Part shown: positions 23,414 through 29,864 of the stretch, piece after piece
Position numbering within the stretch: the first letter of the stretch is position 1
How the letters are laid out: each line of letters begins with the position of its first letter
Virus record (IMG/VR): IMGVR_UViG_3300046792_000077
Coordinates: 1 to 30,164 of that record
Reading direction: 5' to 3' (one strand)
Length of the DNA: 30,164 nt
Source of the DNA: a virus
Position numbers and translations under genes: made by a program
Notes under the pieces: model-generated
What the model was told of the DNA's origin: nothing
What the model saw: the letters and a program-made list of their open reading frames with translations, nothing else
Databases searched by the model: none

Positions 23414-23439
23414 TCGCCCGCTTAAAGTGAATACGACAA
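23414..23439 (-). repeat. Repeat R3 (inverted copy)
   Basis: Read on the minus strand it gives TTCACTTTAAGCGGGCG, one base from the core of R1, with ATTGT a few bases before it as in the other copies. It faces R1 and R2. Confidence 0.7.
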
Positions 23440-23460
23440 TATATTATTAGAGGTAAAGAA

Positions 23461-23772
23461 ATGGGCGAAATAGCCGATATGATGTTAGACGGCACAATGT
23501 GTGAATGCTGCGGCGAGTTTATGGGAAGTGAAGGCGAAGGATTCCCGCGTTACTGTTCAGAAGAATGCGCCAAAAATCGAGGCGTTGATTTTCAGGAACA
23601 GGATGAAGAAGAACCCTGTATAGAAGATATTTATAATTATTTACAAATTGCTTTATCTAGTATTGGTTTAGCTCTCGATACCGCAAAAGATTTAAAACTA
23701 AAACATAGAATAAAAGAATTAAAATACATAATGATGAAAGTCCAACTTTATATGCATAACTTTGAGGGGTGA
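23461..23772 (+). CDS. Zinc-ribbon / treble-clef protein, 103 residues
   Basis: Ribosome site AGAGG about 7 nt before the ATG. The N-terminal half has CECCGEF (residues 14-20) and YCSEEC (about 31-36), a zinc-binding pair as in treble-clef fingers. The C-terminal half (about 50-100) is helical (IYNYLQIALSSIGLALDTAK; HRIKELKYIMMKVQLYM). A DNA or protein binding role fits. First gene of a tight early cluster whose next member starts 4 bases later. Confidence 0.72.
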   Translation: MGEIADMMLDGTMCECCGEFMGSEGEGFPRYCSEECAKNRGVDFQEQDEEEPCIEDIYNYLQIALSSIGLALDTAKDLKLKHRIKELKYIMMKVQLYMHNFEG

Positions 23773-23776
23773 AACC

Positions 23777-23938
23777 ATGAAAAAAATAGTTTTATTAGTA
23801 GCGTTATTAGTGACTTCAAGCACATTTGCAATGCCGACTATGCCAACGATAGGTTCAGGCACCGATTATACTTGTATGCGTGATTGTCAGGGCATGAATT
23901 ATCAATATGGATACTGTCAAAAGATTTGCTCCTACTAA
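23777..23938 (+). CDS. Small secreted cysteine-rich peptide (53 residues)
   Basis: ATG at 23777 with GAGGGG 7 bases upstream. A clear signal peptide, MKKIVLLVALLVTSSTFA, is cut after residue 18. The mature part has four cysteines as CMRDC and CQKIC, that is CxxxC-x8-CxxxC, which can form an alpha-hairpin held by two disulfides. The pattern is shared by alpha-hairpinin peptides, but homology is not claimed. It is likely exported to the periplasm. Envelope or receptor modification, or superinfection exclusion, are guesses. Confidence 0.72.
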   Translation: MKKIVLLVALLVTSSTFAMPTMPTIGSGTDYTCMRDCQGMNYQYGYCQKICSY

Positions 23939-23947
23939 GGTAATAAA

Positions 23948-24040
23948 ATGTTTTTAATTTTATTTATTTTAAGCTTAGTGTTTGGGTGGGGATTCGGTGT
24001 AAGCATGACTTTTTTAGTGCTACATCTAGTATTTAGGTAA
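23948..24040 (+). CDS. Very small membrane protein (30 residues)
   Basis: ATG at 23948 with AAGG 7 bases upstream. The sequence MFLILFILSLVFGWGFGVSM and TFLVLHLVFR is one hydrophobic helix or two short ones, with an FGWGFG break in the middle. Below length cut-offs. It lies 9 bases after the secreted peptide and 10 bases before the next gene, in one operon. Function unknown. Confidence 0.6.
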   Translation: MFLILFILSLVFGWGFGVSMTFLVLHLVFR

Positions 24041-24050
24041 GGAATTTCAA

Positions 24051-24245
24051 ATGCCGCATTTTAGCAAAGAAGATGATATTAGATTATCAGAAAGAGCAAC
24101 GATTTTAATGTTCTGCTTAGATGGAATTGAAGAAATCATAAGTAGCAATATGGATCAAGAACTTTATGGTTATATAAACAGAATTTATGCCTTATTAGCA
24201 AAATTTTCAGGCAGAATGGAAGTTTTACAAGGAACGAAAGAATGA
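24051..24245 (+). CDS. Small helical protein, 64 residues
   Basis: Ribosome site AAGGA 7 nt upstream. The sequence (EDDIRLSERATILMFCLDGI; ELYGYINRIYALLAKFSGRM) is predicted to be all alpha-helical. The stop overlaps the next ATG by four bases (ATGA). Function unknown. Confidence 0.65.
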   Translation: MPHFSKEDDIRLSERATILMFCLDGIEEIISSNMDQELYGYINRIYALLAKFSGRMEVLQGTKE

Positions 24246-24565
24246 GCAAACATTTTGTAGATAGAGAAATGGAAGCAAGGATTAAAAATTGTTCTAAAAT
24301 TGCAAATAAAGTTGCACGTTACATTCAAAAAGAAGTCAAAGTTTTATCAGCCCAAGGCGAAAGCGATCCCTTTCTAGTTCAGGATATGAGCATAGCTTAC
24401 ACTTTTGCTATCATAAAAGTTATGTTCTATCGTGCCATGAAAGAGAATGAGCATGCTTGTGAATGGAATGATTTAAAAGACGGCGCGCACAAAGCTATCG
24501 ATATAGCTTTTCAACATGCAGAAGATCAATTTATAAAAAATGTTAAGATTGAGGTATCCGCATGA
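24242..24565 (+). CDS. Small helical protein, 107 residues
   Basis: Helical and charged (EMEARIKNCSKIANKVARYI; DMSIAYTFAIIKVMFYRAMK). The stop overlaps the exonuclease start (ATGA). In layout it resembles the 28019..28312, 29344..29736 and 29865..30161 products, which have a similar central helix. A partner of the recombination enzymes is possible from location. No family recognised. Confidence 0.66.
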   Translation: MSKHFVDREMEARIKNCSKIANKVARYIQKEVKVLSAQGESDPFLVQDMSIAYTFAIIKVMFYRAMKENEHACEWNDLKDGAHKAIDIAFQHAEDQFIKNVKIEVSA

Positions 24566-25413
24566 TAATTGAAATCCCAGGCTTATATTCAAATCTTGTT
24601 GTAAGTAATGAGGATTACCATAAGTCCAAAGGCTTAAGTAATTCTAAAATGAGCCTGCTTCTACCTCCTAGCTGTCCTAAAAACTTTTTATATCAGGAAA
24701 AACATGGAGTACATAAAGATACTGATGCTTTTAATTTGGGTTCTGCTGTTCATACGCTTTGTTTTGAACCTGAAGAATTTAGTAAGCGCTATTATCCAGT
24801 GCAAGAAGTACCGAAGAGAAATACAAATCTCGGCAAAGCGGCTTATGAGTCCATGATTAAGCAATGCGGCGGTCGCATGATTCTTGACAAAGAAGAATGT
24901 GATATTGTTCAAGCCATGGCGCGAAGCGTGAAATCTCACACAGTTTGGCGAAATCTTCATAAGACCATTACAGAGCCACCTTGCATCGAATATTCCGTTG
25001 CTTGGGAAGATGAAGAACATGGCGTGCTTTTACGTAGTCGTCCTGATTTTTTTTCAGGTGATATTATCATCGATCTTAAGACTACCAAAGATAGCTCACC
25101 CGCTTCTTTCTCTAGAGCTATTGCTGAATATTCTTACCATAGACAAGCTGCACTAGCTTGTGATGGTCTAACTAAAATGACAGGTAAACTATTTAATAAT
25201 GTCATATTGTTTGTAGTCGATAAAACCCCACCCTACTTCACTCGCTGTTATGTACTGCCTCAATCAGCGATCAATCAAGGGCGTTATGAATACAAAGAAG
25301 CTGCTCGCATTTATGCTGAATGCATACGCACACAAGAATGGCCTGGTTACCCTGAAATTATTGAAGATTTAGATATTCCCGCTTGGGCTTATAGGACGTT
25401 TAACAATGAATAA
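24562..25413 (+). CDS. RecE-like PD-(D/E)XK exonuclease (exodeoxyribonuclease VIII type)
   Basis: A 283-residue protein with GAGG before the start. GLSNSKMSLLLPPSCPKNFL and AFNLGSAVHTLCFEPEEF are family hallmarks (helix, then FxxGxAxHxLLLEP). The catalytic set is in RSRPDFFSGDIIIDLKTTKD: Asp of RPD, Asp and Lys of IDLKT. SYHRQAALACDG follows, the usual Q-A motif. It degrades one strand of a duplex end so the annealing protein can load. Together with RecT downstream it forms a recombination module. Length is close to the C-terminal nuclease domain of RecE, with no long N-terminal part. Confidence 0.9.
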   Translation: MIIEIPGLYSNLVVSNEDYHKSKGLSNSKMSLLLPPSCPKNFLYQEKHGVHKDTDAFNLGSAVHTLCFEPEEFSKRYYPVQEVPKRNTNLGKAAYESMIKQCGGRMILDKEECDIVQAMARSVKSHTVWRNLHKTITEPPCIEYSVAWEDEEHGVLLRSRPDFFSGDIIIDLKTTKDSSPASFSRAIAEYSYHRQAALACDGLTKMTGKLFNNVILFVVDKTPPYFTRCYVLPQSAINQGRYEYKEAARIYAECIRTQEWPGYPEIIEDLDIPAWAYRTFNNE

Positions 25414-25582
25414 CGAAGTAAAAAAAGATTTATTAATCGGTATATTATTCGGTTTTATTTCAACACTAGAATATGAAAAAACTGAACGCTCATTAAAGAT
25501 ATATGAAAAGATAATGAATATGATTGAACAAATTTATTATCCTAAAAAAGATTTGAGCCAGCCAACAGTAAGGGGTGAATAA
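25406..25582 (+). CDS. Small protein between the RecE-like gene and recT (58 residues)
   Basis: ATG at 25406 overlaps the exonuclease end by 8 bases, and the stop overlaps the recT start by one base (TAATG). The protein reads MNNEVKKDLLIGILFGFIST, then EKTERSLKIYEKIMNMIEQI. It has a short hydrophobic stretch and a helix. Tight coupling on both sides argues it is real. It could assist the pair or only link translation. Not recognised. Confidence 0.62.
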   Translation: MNNEVKKDLLIGILFGFISTLEYEKTERSLKIYEKIMNMIEQIYYPKKDLSQPTVRGE

Positions 25583-26457
25583 TGACGAACGAACTAGCAA
25601 TTAACGAAAACAAAGTTTTAAGCATGTGGAAAGATCAAGCACAGCTTGAGACTATCAAAGGAATGTTTGCTAAAAAGGCTACAAATGAAGAATTTGAAAT
25701 TTTCGTGCAACTAGGCATTAATACCGGATTAAATCCCTTTTTGAAGGAGATATGGCTTGTTAAGTATGGCGATAATCCTGCACAGATATTTGTGGCTAGA
25801 GATGGTTACAGAAAAATTATTTCAAAGAATCCTCAGTATGAAGGGCACATTGTCGATGCTGTCTTTTCAAATGATGAATTTAATGTCGATTTAATTCAAG
25901 GCTATGTTAAACACATTCCTAACTTTAAAAATCGAGGCAGCCTCATAGGTGCTTATTGCATAGTTTACATGAAAGGCTCACGCATACCTCATTACGTATT
26001 TGTCGAATTAAGCGAATATGATACGGGTCAATCCGTATGGAAAGGCAAAAAGGCTACAATGATTAAAAAGGTCGCAGAAGCGCAAGCGATCCGTATGGCG
26101 GATCAAACATGCTCAAGCACCTATTCACCTGAAGAAATGCCAGACGAAATGACAGGCGACCATTCCCCCAAGTCAAAAAAACTCAATGAACATTTAAGCA
26201 TCATTGAGGGCGAAAAAGTTGATATGGAAACTGGTGAAGTCATAATCGAACCCGAAAAGCCTCTCATTGAAAATACTCCTATGTTTACGTTTGATGAAAT
26301 CAAAACAAAAATGGAAAAAGCACCTAATTTAGATACATTGCATGAAGCCGCTTCTGTCATATCAAGTATGAGCATTAGCAAAGAACAACATAGCGAGTTA
26401 TCAAAAATATACAGAGAACGTGTAAAAGAAATTAAAAAGGCCGAAAACGCAGAGTAA
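25582..26457 (+). CDS. recT: RecT/Bet-family single-strand annealing protein
   Basis: A 291-residue protein. The N-terminal core NEEFEIFVQLGINTGLNPFL and KEIWLVKYGDNPAQIFVARD then GYRKIISKNPQYEG matches the RecT/Redbeta core (GLNP and the following K-E-I motif). GAYCIVYMKGSRIPHYVFVE and TMIKKVAEAQAIRMA follow. The C-terminal part (about 200-291) is charged and probably binds partners. With the exonuclease just upstream it should repair and concatemerise phage DNA. Preceded by AGGGG 5 nt upstream. Confidence 0.92.
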   Translation: MTNELAINENKVLSMWKDQAQLETIKGMFAKKATNEEFEIFVQLGINTGLNPFLKEIWLVKYGDNPAQIFVARDGYRKIISKNPQYEGHIVDAVFSNDEFNVDLIQGYVKHIPNFKNRGSLIGAYCIVYMKGSRIPHYVFVELSEYDTGQSVWKGKKATMIKKVAEAQAIRMADQTCSSTYSPEEMPDEMTGDHSPKSKKLNEHLSIIEGEKVDMETGEVIIEPEKPLIENTPMFTFDEIKTKMEKAPNLDTLHEAASVISSMSISKEQHSELSKIYRERVKEIKKAENAE

Positions 26458-26463
26458 ATGGAT

Positions 26464-26492
26464 AAACCCCGATTGGTATAGGATCGGGGTTT
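26464..26492 (+). terminator. Strong hairpin after recT
   Basis: Perfect 10-bp arms AAACCCCGAT (26464..26473) and ATCGGGGTTT (26483..26492) with a 9-base loop. The following bases (GCATCTCTTTG) are only partly U-rich, so termination may be partial. It lies 6 bases after the recT stop. Confidence 0.6.
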
Positions 26493-26554
26493 GCATCTCT
26501 TTGACTTACTTCTAACCGAAAGGGAGAACACCTTAATTTAATCATACTTTATTG

Positions 26555-26584
26555 ATTGATTCCATCAATAAATTACGTTATCTT
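26555..26584 (+). promoter_or_regulatory. Predicted promoter with overlapping operator-like repeat
   Basis: -35 TTGATT (26556..26561), 17-base spacer, -10 TATCTT (26579..26584). The inverted repeat ATTGAT-TCC-ATCAAT (26555..26569) covers the -35, so the downstream HTH protein could bind its own promoter. Confidence 0.4.
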
Positions 26585-26605
26585 ATGCGCGTTGAGGAGA
26601 ATAAA

Positions 26606-26785
26606 ATGGCGTTACTTAGTCCCAAAGAAGTCGCAAAAAAATATGGTTTTTCAGCTTCACAAATAAGAAGATTAATAAAAGACGGGTTCATTAAAGCTGA
26701 GAAGATAGGTAGAGTATATATCATTAATGAAAAGAGCATCAAATCATTGAAACGTAGACGAGTTTTATTACAGAAGGATAAATAA
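26606..26785 (+). CDS. Excisionase/MerR-like helix-turn-helix protein
   Basis: I choose the ATG at 26606, with GAGGAG 6 nt upstream; a longer frame from 26552 has no ribosome site. The 59-residue protein starts MALLSPKEVAKKYGFSASQI and continues RRLIKDGFIKAEKIGRVYII. This is the compact winged HTH of the excisionase/MerR-like type, followed by a basic tail (KSLKRRRVLLQKDK). It may regulate the early block. No integrase or attachment site is visible, so an excision role cannot be supported. Confidence 0.75.
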   Translation: MALLSPKEVAKKYGFSASQIRRLIKDGFIKAEKIGRVYIINEKSIKSLKRRRVLLQKDK

Positions 26786-26786
26786 A

Positions 26787-26960
26787 ATGTCATCACATGA
26801 AGGAATGAATGAAGGATCTAAATTAATAGCACAGGCGAAAGAATTGATCATGAAGTTTTTAGATGATTATTCATCAATGCATGATGATGATAATCATAAA
26901 CGTTTAGATGAAGCTTTGGTGTTATTGAACAATGCTATAGATAAACTTACATCTTATTAA
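26787..26960 (+). CDS. Small acidic helical protein, 57 residues
   Basis: ATG at 26787 with AAGGA about 8 bases upstream, one base after the preceding stop. Reads MSSHEGMNEGSKLIAQAKEL, then IMKFLDDYSSMHDDDNHKRL and ends IDKLTSY. Two helices around an Asp-rich linker. Function unknown; missed by a 60-residue cut-off. Confidence 0.55.
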   Translation: MSSHEGMNEGSKLIAQAKELIMKFLDDYSSMHDDDNHKRLDEALVLLNNAIDKLTSY

Positions 26961-26968
26961 GGATAATA

Positions 26969-27550
26969 ATGAATAAACACAGAATAGATGACTTTCTTGA
27001 TTATGCTTCAGTGGTTATATATAAAGAATTTACTGAACAATTAGAAAAAAATGGCATTCTTCTAGCCGAGTATAAACCGACTTTTCCACCTATCGTAGAA
27101 ATGAATAAAAATAGAAGCTTTATACAAGGCATTGATTATCCATACATGAAAGATTTTTTTTGTGGACGAATGGTGTTCGAACATATAACTGATTTCGGTT
27201 TGGATTTTTTAACAGAGGAATTTAAAGAAGAAATAAAAAATCATGCTAATGAATTTTCATGCATACTAAAACATCGACCTAACATTGACTTAATATTTTC
27301 AATAATGCCAGAAGTCCAGCCTTTTCCGACAATTTTACATAATGATACTGAAATGAATTTTAAAGGAAGGGCATATATAGGGTCTAATTGGGCGTCAAAT
27401 GATTACACGATGTGTTTTGATTACAATTGTCTATTTGTCGAAAGAATTAGAGAAACGTTTAAAGATGTTTTTGTGCCAACTTCTTTAATGAATGAAGAAG
27501 AGCTTAAATTATATGATAAACAACCTTCAAGGAATGAATATGTTGCATAG
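26969..27550 (+). CDS. Hypothetical protein, 193 residues
   Basis: AAGGA 6-7 nt before the ATG. Reads MNKHRIDDFLDYASVVIYKE and later HRPNIDLIFSIMPEVQPFPT, GRAYIGSNWASNDYTMCFDY, NCLFVERIRETFKDVF. It appears soluble with no catalytic motif recognised. A 44-residue membrane gene starts within its last codons. Function unknown. Confidence 0.65.
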   Translation: MNKHRIDDFLDYASVVIYKEFTEQLEKNGILLAEYKPTFPPIVEMNKNRSFIQGIDYPYMKDFFCGRMVFEHITDFGLDFLTEEFKEEIKNHANEFSCILKHRPNIDLIFSIMPEVQPFPTILHNDTEMNFKGRAYIGSNWASNDYTMCFDYNCLFVERIRETFKDVFVPTSLMNEEELKLYDKQPSRNEYVA

Positions 27551-27674
27551 AGCTATAAGCGTTATAACCGCTATTATGATGGTAATTTTGTTATGTGCTG
27601 TAATGTCAATTTATGAAGAAATAGACAAATTAAAATTAAGCTATGAAGATAAAGCAGTTTGTTGTGAAAATTAA
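27540..27674 (+). CDS. Small single-helix membrane protein, 44 residues
   Basis: The frame starts earlier (27492), but the ATG at 27540 has AAGGA six bases upstream. Reads MLHRAISVITAIMMVILLCA, then SIYEEIDKLKLSYEDKAVCC. One transmembrane segment (about 6-22) then an acidic/basic helix. It overlaps the previous stop by 11 bases. It might be a holin- or spanin-like piece, but its early location argues against this. Unknown. Confidence 0.55.
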   Translation: MLHRAISVITAIMMVILLCAVMSIYEEIDKLKLSYEDKAVCCEN

Positions 27675-27683
27675 AGGAATAGT

Positions 27684-28022
27684 ATGAATAAAGACGGCGA
27701 AAGATTATTAGATGAATTACATTGTCGATTATCAGAGCTTAAAGTTCGTGTTGCGAAGTTAGAGCAATATGCACGACTTCAGGATGATATTAATCGATGT
27801 AGTGTGCATTATATTAATGATAGGAAACCTGATTTAGCGGTGCTCAAAAATAGTATGTTAGGCATGTCATTTGAAGAAGCTATGGCGTGGTTTAAGCGGC
27901 ATAAAAGTATCAGAAGAAAAGCATGGGAAAGAGGCGTGTTCATGACATTAAGACTTTGCGGAGATATTTATCAATTTAATCGGGATGATATTACATCTAT
28001 GGATTGGGAAATTCTTCCATGA
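27684..28022 (+). CDS. Coiled coil plus Tad2/DUF2829-like domain protein
   Basis: A 112-residue protein. Residues 1-45 are a coiled coil (GERLLDELHCRLSELKVRVA). Residues about 59-112 have SFEEAMAWFKRHKSIRRKAW then ERGVFMTLR and a C-terminal DDITSMDWEI. The pattern F-EA, R-x-x-W, and DW near the end is that of the DUF2829 family, which includes Tad2, a phage protein that traps Thoeris signal molecules. The domain is shorter than usual and carries an N-terminal coiled coil. Anti-Thoeris activity is therefore an inference. Stop overlaps the next start (ATGA). Confidence 0.68.
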   Translation: MNKDGERLLDELHCRLSELKVRVAKLEQYARLQDDINRCSVHYINDRKPDLAVLKNSMLGMSFEEAMAWFKRHKSIRRKAWERGVFMTLRLCGDIYQFNRDDITSMDWEILP

Positions 28023-28312
28023 CAATGTATATAACTAAAGATGTTTCAGATAGACATAAAAAATTAGTAAGGCATTTCGTGAATCGTCTTAGAGATACAT
28101 CGAAAAAATTCATGTTAGAAAAATTCGATGATAATGTAACTACCGAATCATTTAATGTAATGCTCAATGCAAATCTTCAATACTTAGCAGATGTAATTTA
28201 TCTTTTAGCATCAAATGTTGAAAGTCAGGAGATGTCGCACAAAGTATTAGAAAAAGTACAGATTTTATTTGATACATATATGTTAGATATAAAACAAAGG
28301 CTTTTTAATTAA
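28019..28312 (+). CDS. Small helical protein, 97 residues
   Basis: I start at 28019, where ATGA overlaps the previous stop. Reads MTMYITKDVSDRHKKLVRHF, VNRLRDTSKKFMLEKF, then FNVMLNANLQYLADVIYLLA. All helical; its central helix resembles those in three other small genes of this block. Function unknown. Confidence 0.62.
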   Translation: MTMYITKDVSDRHKKLVRHFVNRLRDTSKKFMLEKFDDNVTTESFNVMLNANLQYLADVIYLLASNVESQEMSHKVLEKVQILFDTYMLDIKQRLFN

Positions 28313-28327
28313 AATAAAAATAATTTT

Positions 28328-29110
28328 ATGATGAAAAAGAACTGCAAAATACATGGCGAGTTAGAAGAGAAATTTATTGCCAAAAACACAAAAGGCATTT
28401 TACTTTGCAAGATATGCCGCAATGAATATGCTGATAAGTGGCGTAATGAGCATAAAGAACAAACTAGATTAAAAAGTTTAGAATTAAAGAAACTGGCCAA
28501 GGAAAATAAAATCTCTTTAGCCTGCGAAAAACATGGTGAAGTAACCGGTAATGATTTATATATCAATATTAGATGCTGCAAATCTTGTGCAATATGCACT
28601 AGAGAAAGGCTTAATAAAAGACATAAAGAAAAGAAGGCAAAAGAACCTTTGACCGAATATCAAATACTCAGAATAGAAAAACAAAAAGGTCATTGTAAAA
28701 TTCACGGTGAAAATGCTCGTACAAAAACAGGTCAGCAAGCTTGTAAATATTGTAGGCAAGAATCATCGGAAAGATGGCGTCAAAAACATCCTGAAAAAGT
28801 CGCAATTATAAATGAAAAACGTAGGTTAATAGCAAACGGATATCGTTATAAAGAACATCAAAGAAAAACACGTGAATTCAGGAAAGAAAAAGATCCAGAA
28901 GCCTATAATAAAATGATGGCTGATAAGGCCAGAAAATATCGTGAAACTTTACCTGATGCCTATATTAAACAACAAATTAAAAATCAAAGAATGTTTCGTC
29001 AGGAAGGAATTAAGATACCGGTTGAATCTATCCCAAAAGAATTAATAGACATAAAAAGACTTCACATCAAACTGAAAAAAACCCTAAAGGAAAGAAAGAA
29101 TGACAATTAA
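28328..29110 (+). CDS. Triple zinc-knuckle protein, possible nucleic-acid binder
   Basis: A 260-residue basic protein. Three units of the form C-x2-HG...C-x2-C: CKIHGELEEKF with CKICRNEY; CEKHGEVTG with CKSCAICT; CKIHGENARTK with CKYCRQES. The rest is very basic and helical (RRLIANGYRYKEHQRKTREF; MMADKARKYRETLPDAYI). Similar zinc units occur in phage HNH-like and intron-endonuclease-like proteins, but no HNH catalytic set is visible here. It may be a decayed or unusual DNA-binding protein. Its ribosome site is weak (ATGATG after an A/T run). Confidence 0.65.
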   Translation: MMKKNCKIHGELEEKFIAKNTKGILLCKICRNEYADKWRNEHKEQTRLKSLELKKLAKENKISLACEKHGEVTGNDLYINIRCCKSCAICTRERLNKRHKEKKAKEPLTEYQILRIEKQKGHCKIHGENARTKTGQQACKYCRQESSERWRQKHPEKVAIINEKRRLIANGYRYKEHQRKTREFRKEKDPEAYNKMMADKARKYRETLPDAYIKQQIKNQRMFRQEGIKIPVESIPKELIDIKRLHIKLKKTLKERKNDN

Positions 29111-29363
29111 AAATAGTGACGATTTACGAGAGTTGTTGAGCAATGTAATAGAAAAAGCTATTGAGGGAACTATTGCACCTAACCAGGCAAATGCTGTATC
29201 GAATCTTGTAGGTAAGTTTGTTCAAACCGTACAATTAGACATGAAATATCATCAAATGAAAGACTCAATGCCGACATTAAAGTTTTTACAGAATAGTACA
29301 GCCGTTAAAGAAATCTCACATGACAAAGAAACTGGGGAAATAAATGAAAGTAGTTCCAGATGA
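29100..29363 (+). CDS. Small phage protein, 87 residues
   Basis: Overlaps the zinc-knuckle gene end by 11 bases, with AAGGAAAG ahead. Reads SDDLRELLSNVIEKAIEGTI, APNQANAVSNLVGKFVQTVQ. A similar helical pattern (LRELL...I...A..I..L.G....) is common among small phage proteins of unknown role. Helical; possible DNA or protein binding. Confidence 0.6.
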   Translation: MTIKNSDDLRELLSNVIEKAIEGTIAPNQANAVSNLVGKFVQTVQLDMKYHQMKDSMPTLKFLQNSTAVKEISHDKETGEINESSSR

Positions 29364-29736
29364 AGATTTATCAGTTGTTCATGCTCACACACAGAAAATA
29401 GCTAAAAGTATTGCAAAAAGGGAAGCCAAAAAAATAATAGATATCATGATAAAACATTTTAAAAATGATAAAAAGTTTGGTGAACTTGGCTATATGGGTA
29501 TTATGACCTTTATTAATACAGTAGGGACGCATCTATTCTGTCAAATGTTTGAATATAGCTGTTATATAGGCACTCAATTCAAAGATGCTGATCATAGCAG
29601 GAGGGATCTTTTTGAGGAAGTTCACGCCGGATTACGTATATTATTAGATCTCCCTGAAATAAGCAAAACTGAGTATACGGGCGGTATCAAGAAAATCATG
29701 ATTCCAGGTTCAGTACAAAAAAATCTGGTTGAGTAA
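29344..29736 (+). CDS. Hypothetical protein, 130 residues
   Basis: GGGGAA before the ATG, overlapping the previous gene by 20 bases. Reads DLSVVHAHTQKIAKSIAKRE, MGIMTFINTVGTHLFCQMFE, then a charged C-terminus with RDLFEEVHAGLRILLDLPEI. Helical; shares the layout of other small proteins in this block. Function unknown. Confidence 0.62.
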   Translation: MKVVPDEDLSVVHAHTQKIAKSIAKREAKKIIDIMIKHFKNDKKFGELGYMGIMTFINTVGTHLFCQMFEYSCYIGTQFKDADHSRRDLFEEVHAGLRILLDLPEISKTEYTGGIKKIMIPGSVQKNLVE

Positions 29737-29773
29737 AATTTGTTACTCAGCATAATGGATATTATGAAGAGTT

Positions 29774-29805
29774 ATAATTGCATATTTTATCGAAAGTGCA
29801 ATTAT
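29774..29805. promoter_or_regulatory. Hairpin in the 128-base gap
   Basis: 9-bp arms ATAATTGCA (29774..29782) and TGCAATTAT (29797..29805). TTGCAT (29778..29783) inside it could act as a -35, but no good -10 follows at 17 bases. Confidence 0.45.
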
Positions 29806-29813
29806 GAATATAT

Positions 29814-29835
29814 CGTAATATTACGTATTACGTAA
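29814..29835. promoter_or_regulatory. Operator-like overlapping palindromes
   Basis: CGTAATATTACG (29814..29825) is a perfect 12-bp palindrome. It overlaps TTACGTA-T-TACGTAA (29821..29835), also perfect around one central base. They lie about 30 bases before the next gene, a typical place for a repressor site. Confidence 0.5.
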
Positions 29836-29864
29836 TTTAATATGAAATAAATAAGGCAGTAAAA

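Larger units (their letters stand above)
23266..23440 (+). ncRNA. Candidate structured non-coding RNA
   Basis: The stretch is closed by a 17-bp stem between R2 (core 23272..23288) and R3 (23417..23433) with one G.U and one A.G mismatch. Inside are a perfect hairpin CGCAGG (23291..23296) with CCTGCG (23305..23310), a GCC/GGC hairpin near 23328..23340, and GACTAC/GTAGTC around 23394..23416. There is no convincing gene: the longest frame (60 residues from a GTG) has no ribosome site. It sits between the 53-residue gene and the zinc-finger gene. An alternative view is a small mobile unit (MITE-like) with inverted ends. Confidence 0.35.

Noticed and set aside
23394-23416. GACTAC/GTAGTC as P7 of a second group I intron
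   Set aside because: The loop is only 11 bases, and no P3/P8 or conserved P7 context is present.
24688-25020. 110-residue minus-strand frame over the exonuclease gene
   Set aside because: It is a shadow of the RecE-like gene, with no independent support.
26121-26531. 136-residue minus-strand frame over recT
   Set aside because: It is antisense to recT and crosses the hairpin after it; no ribosome site.
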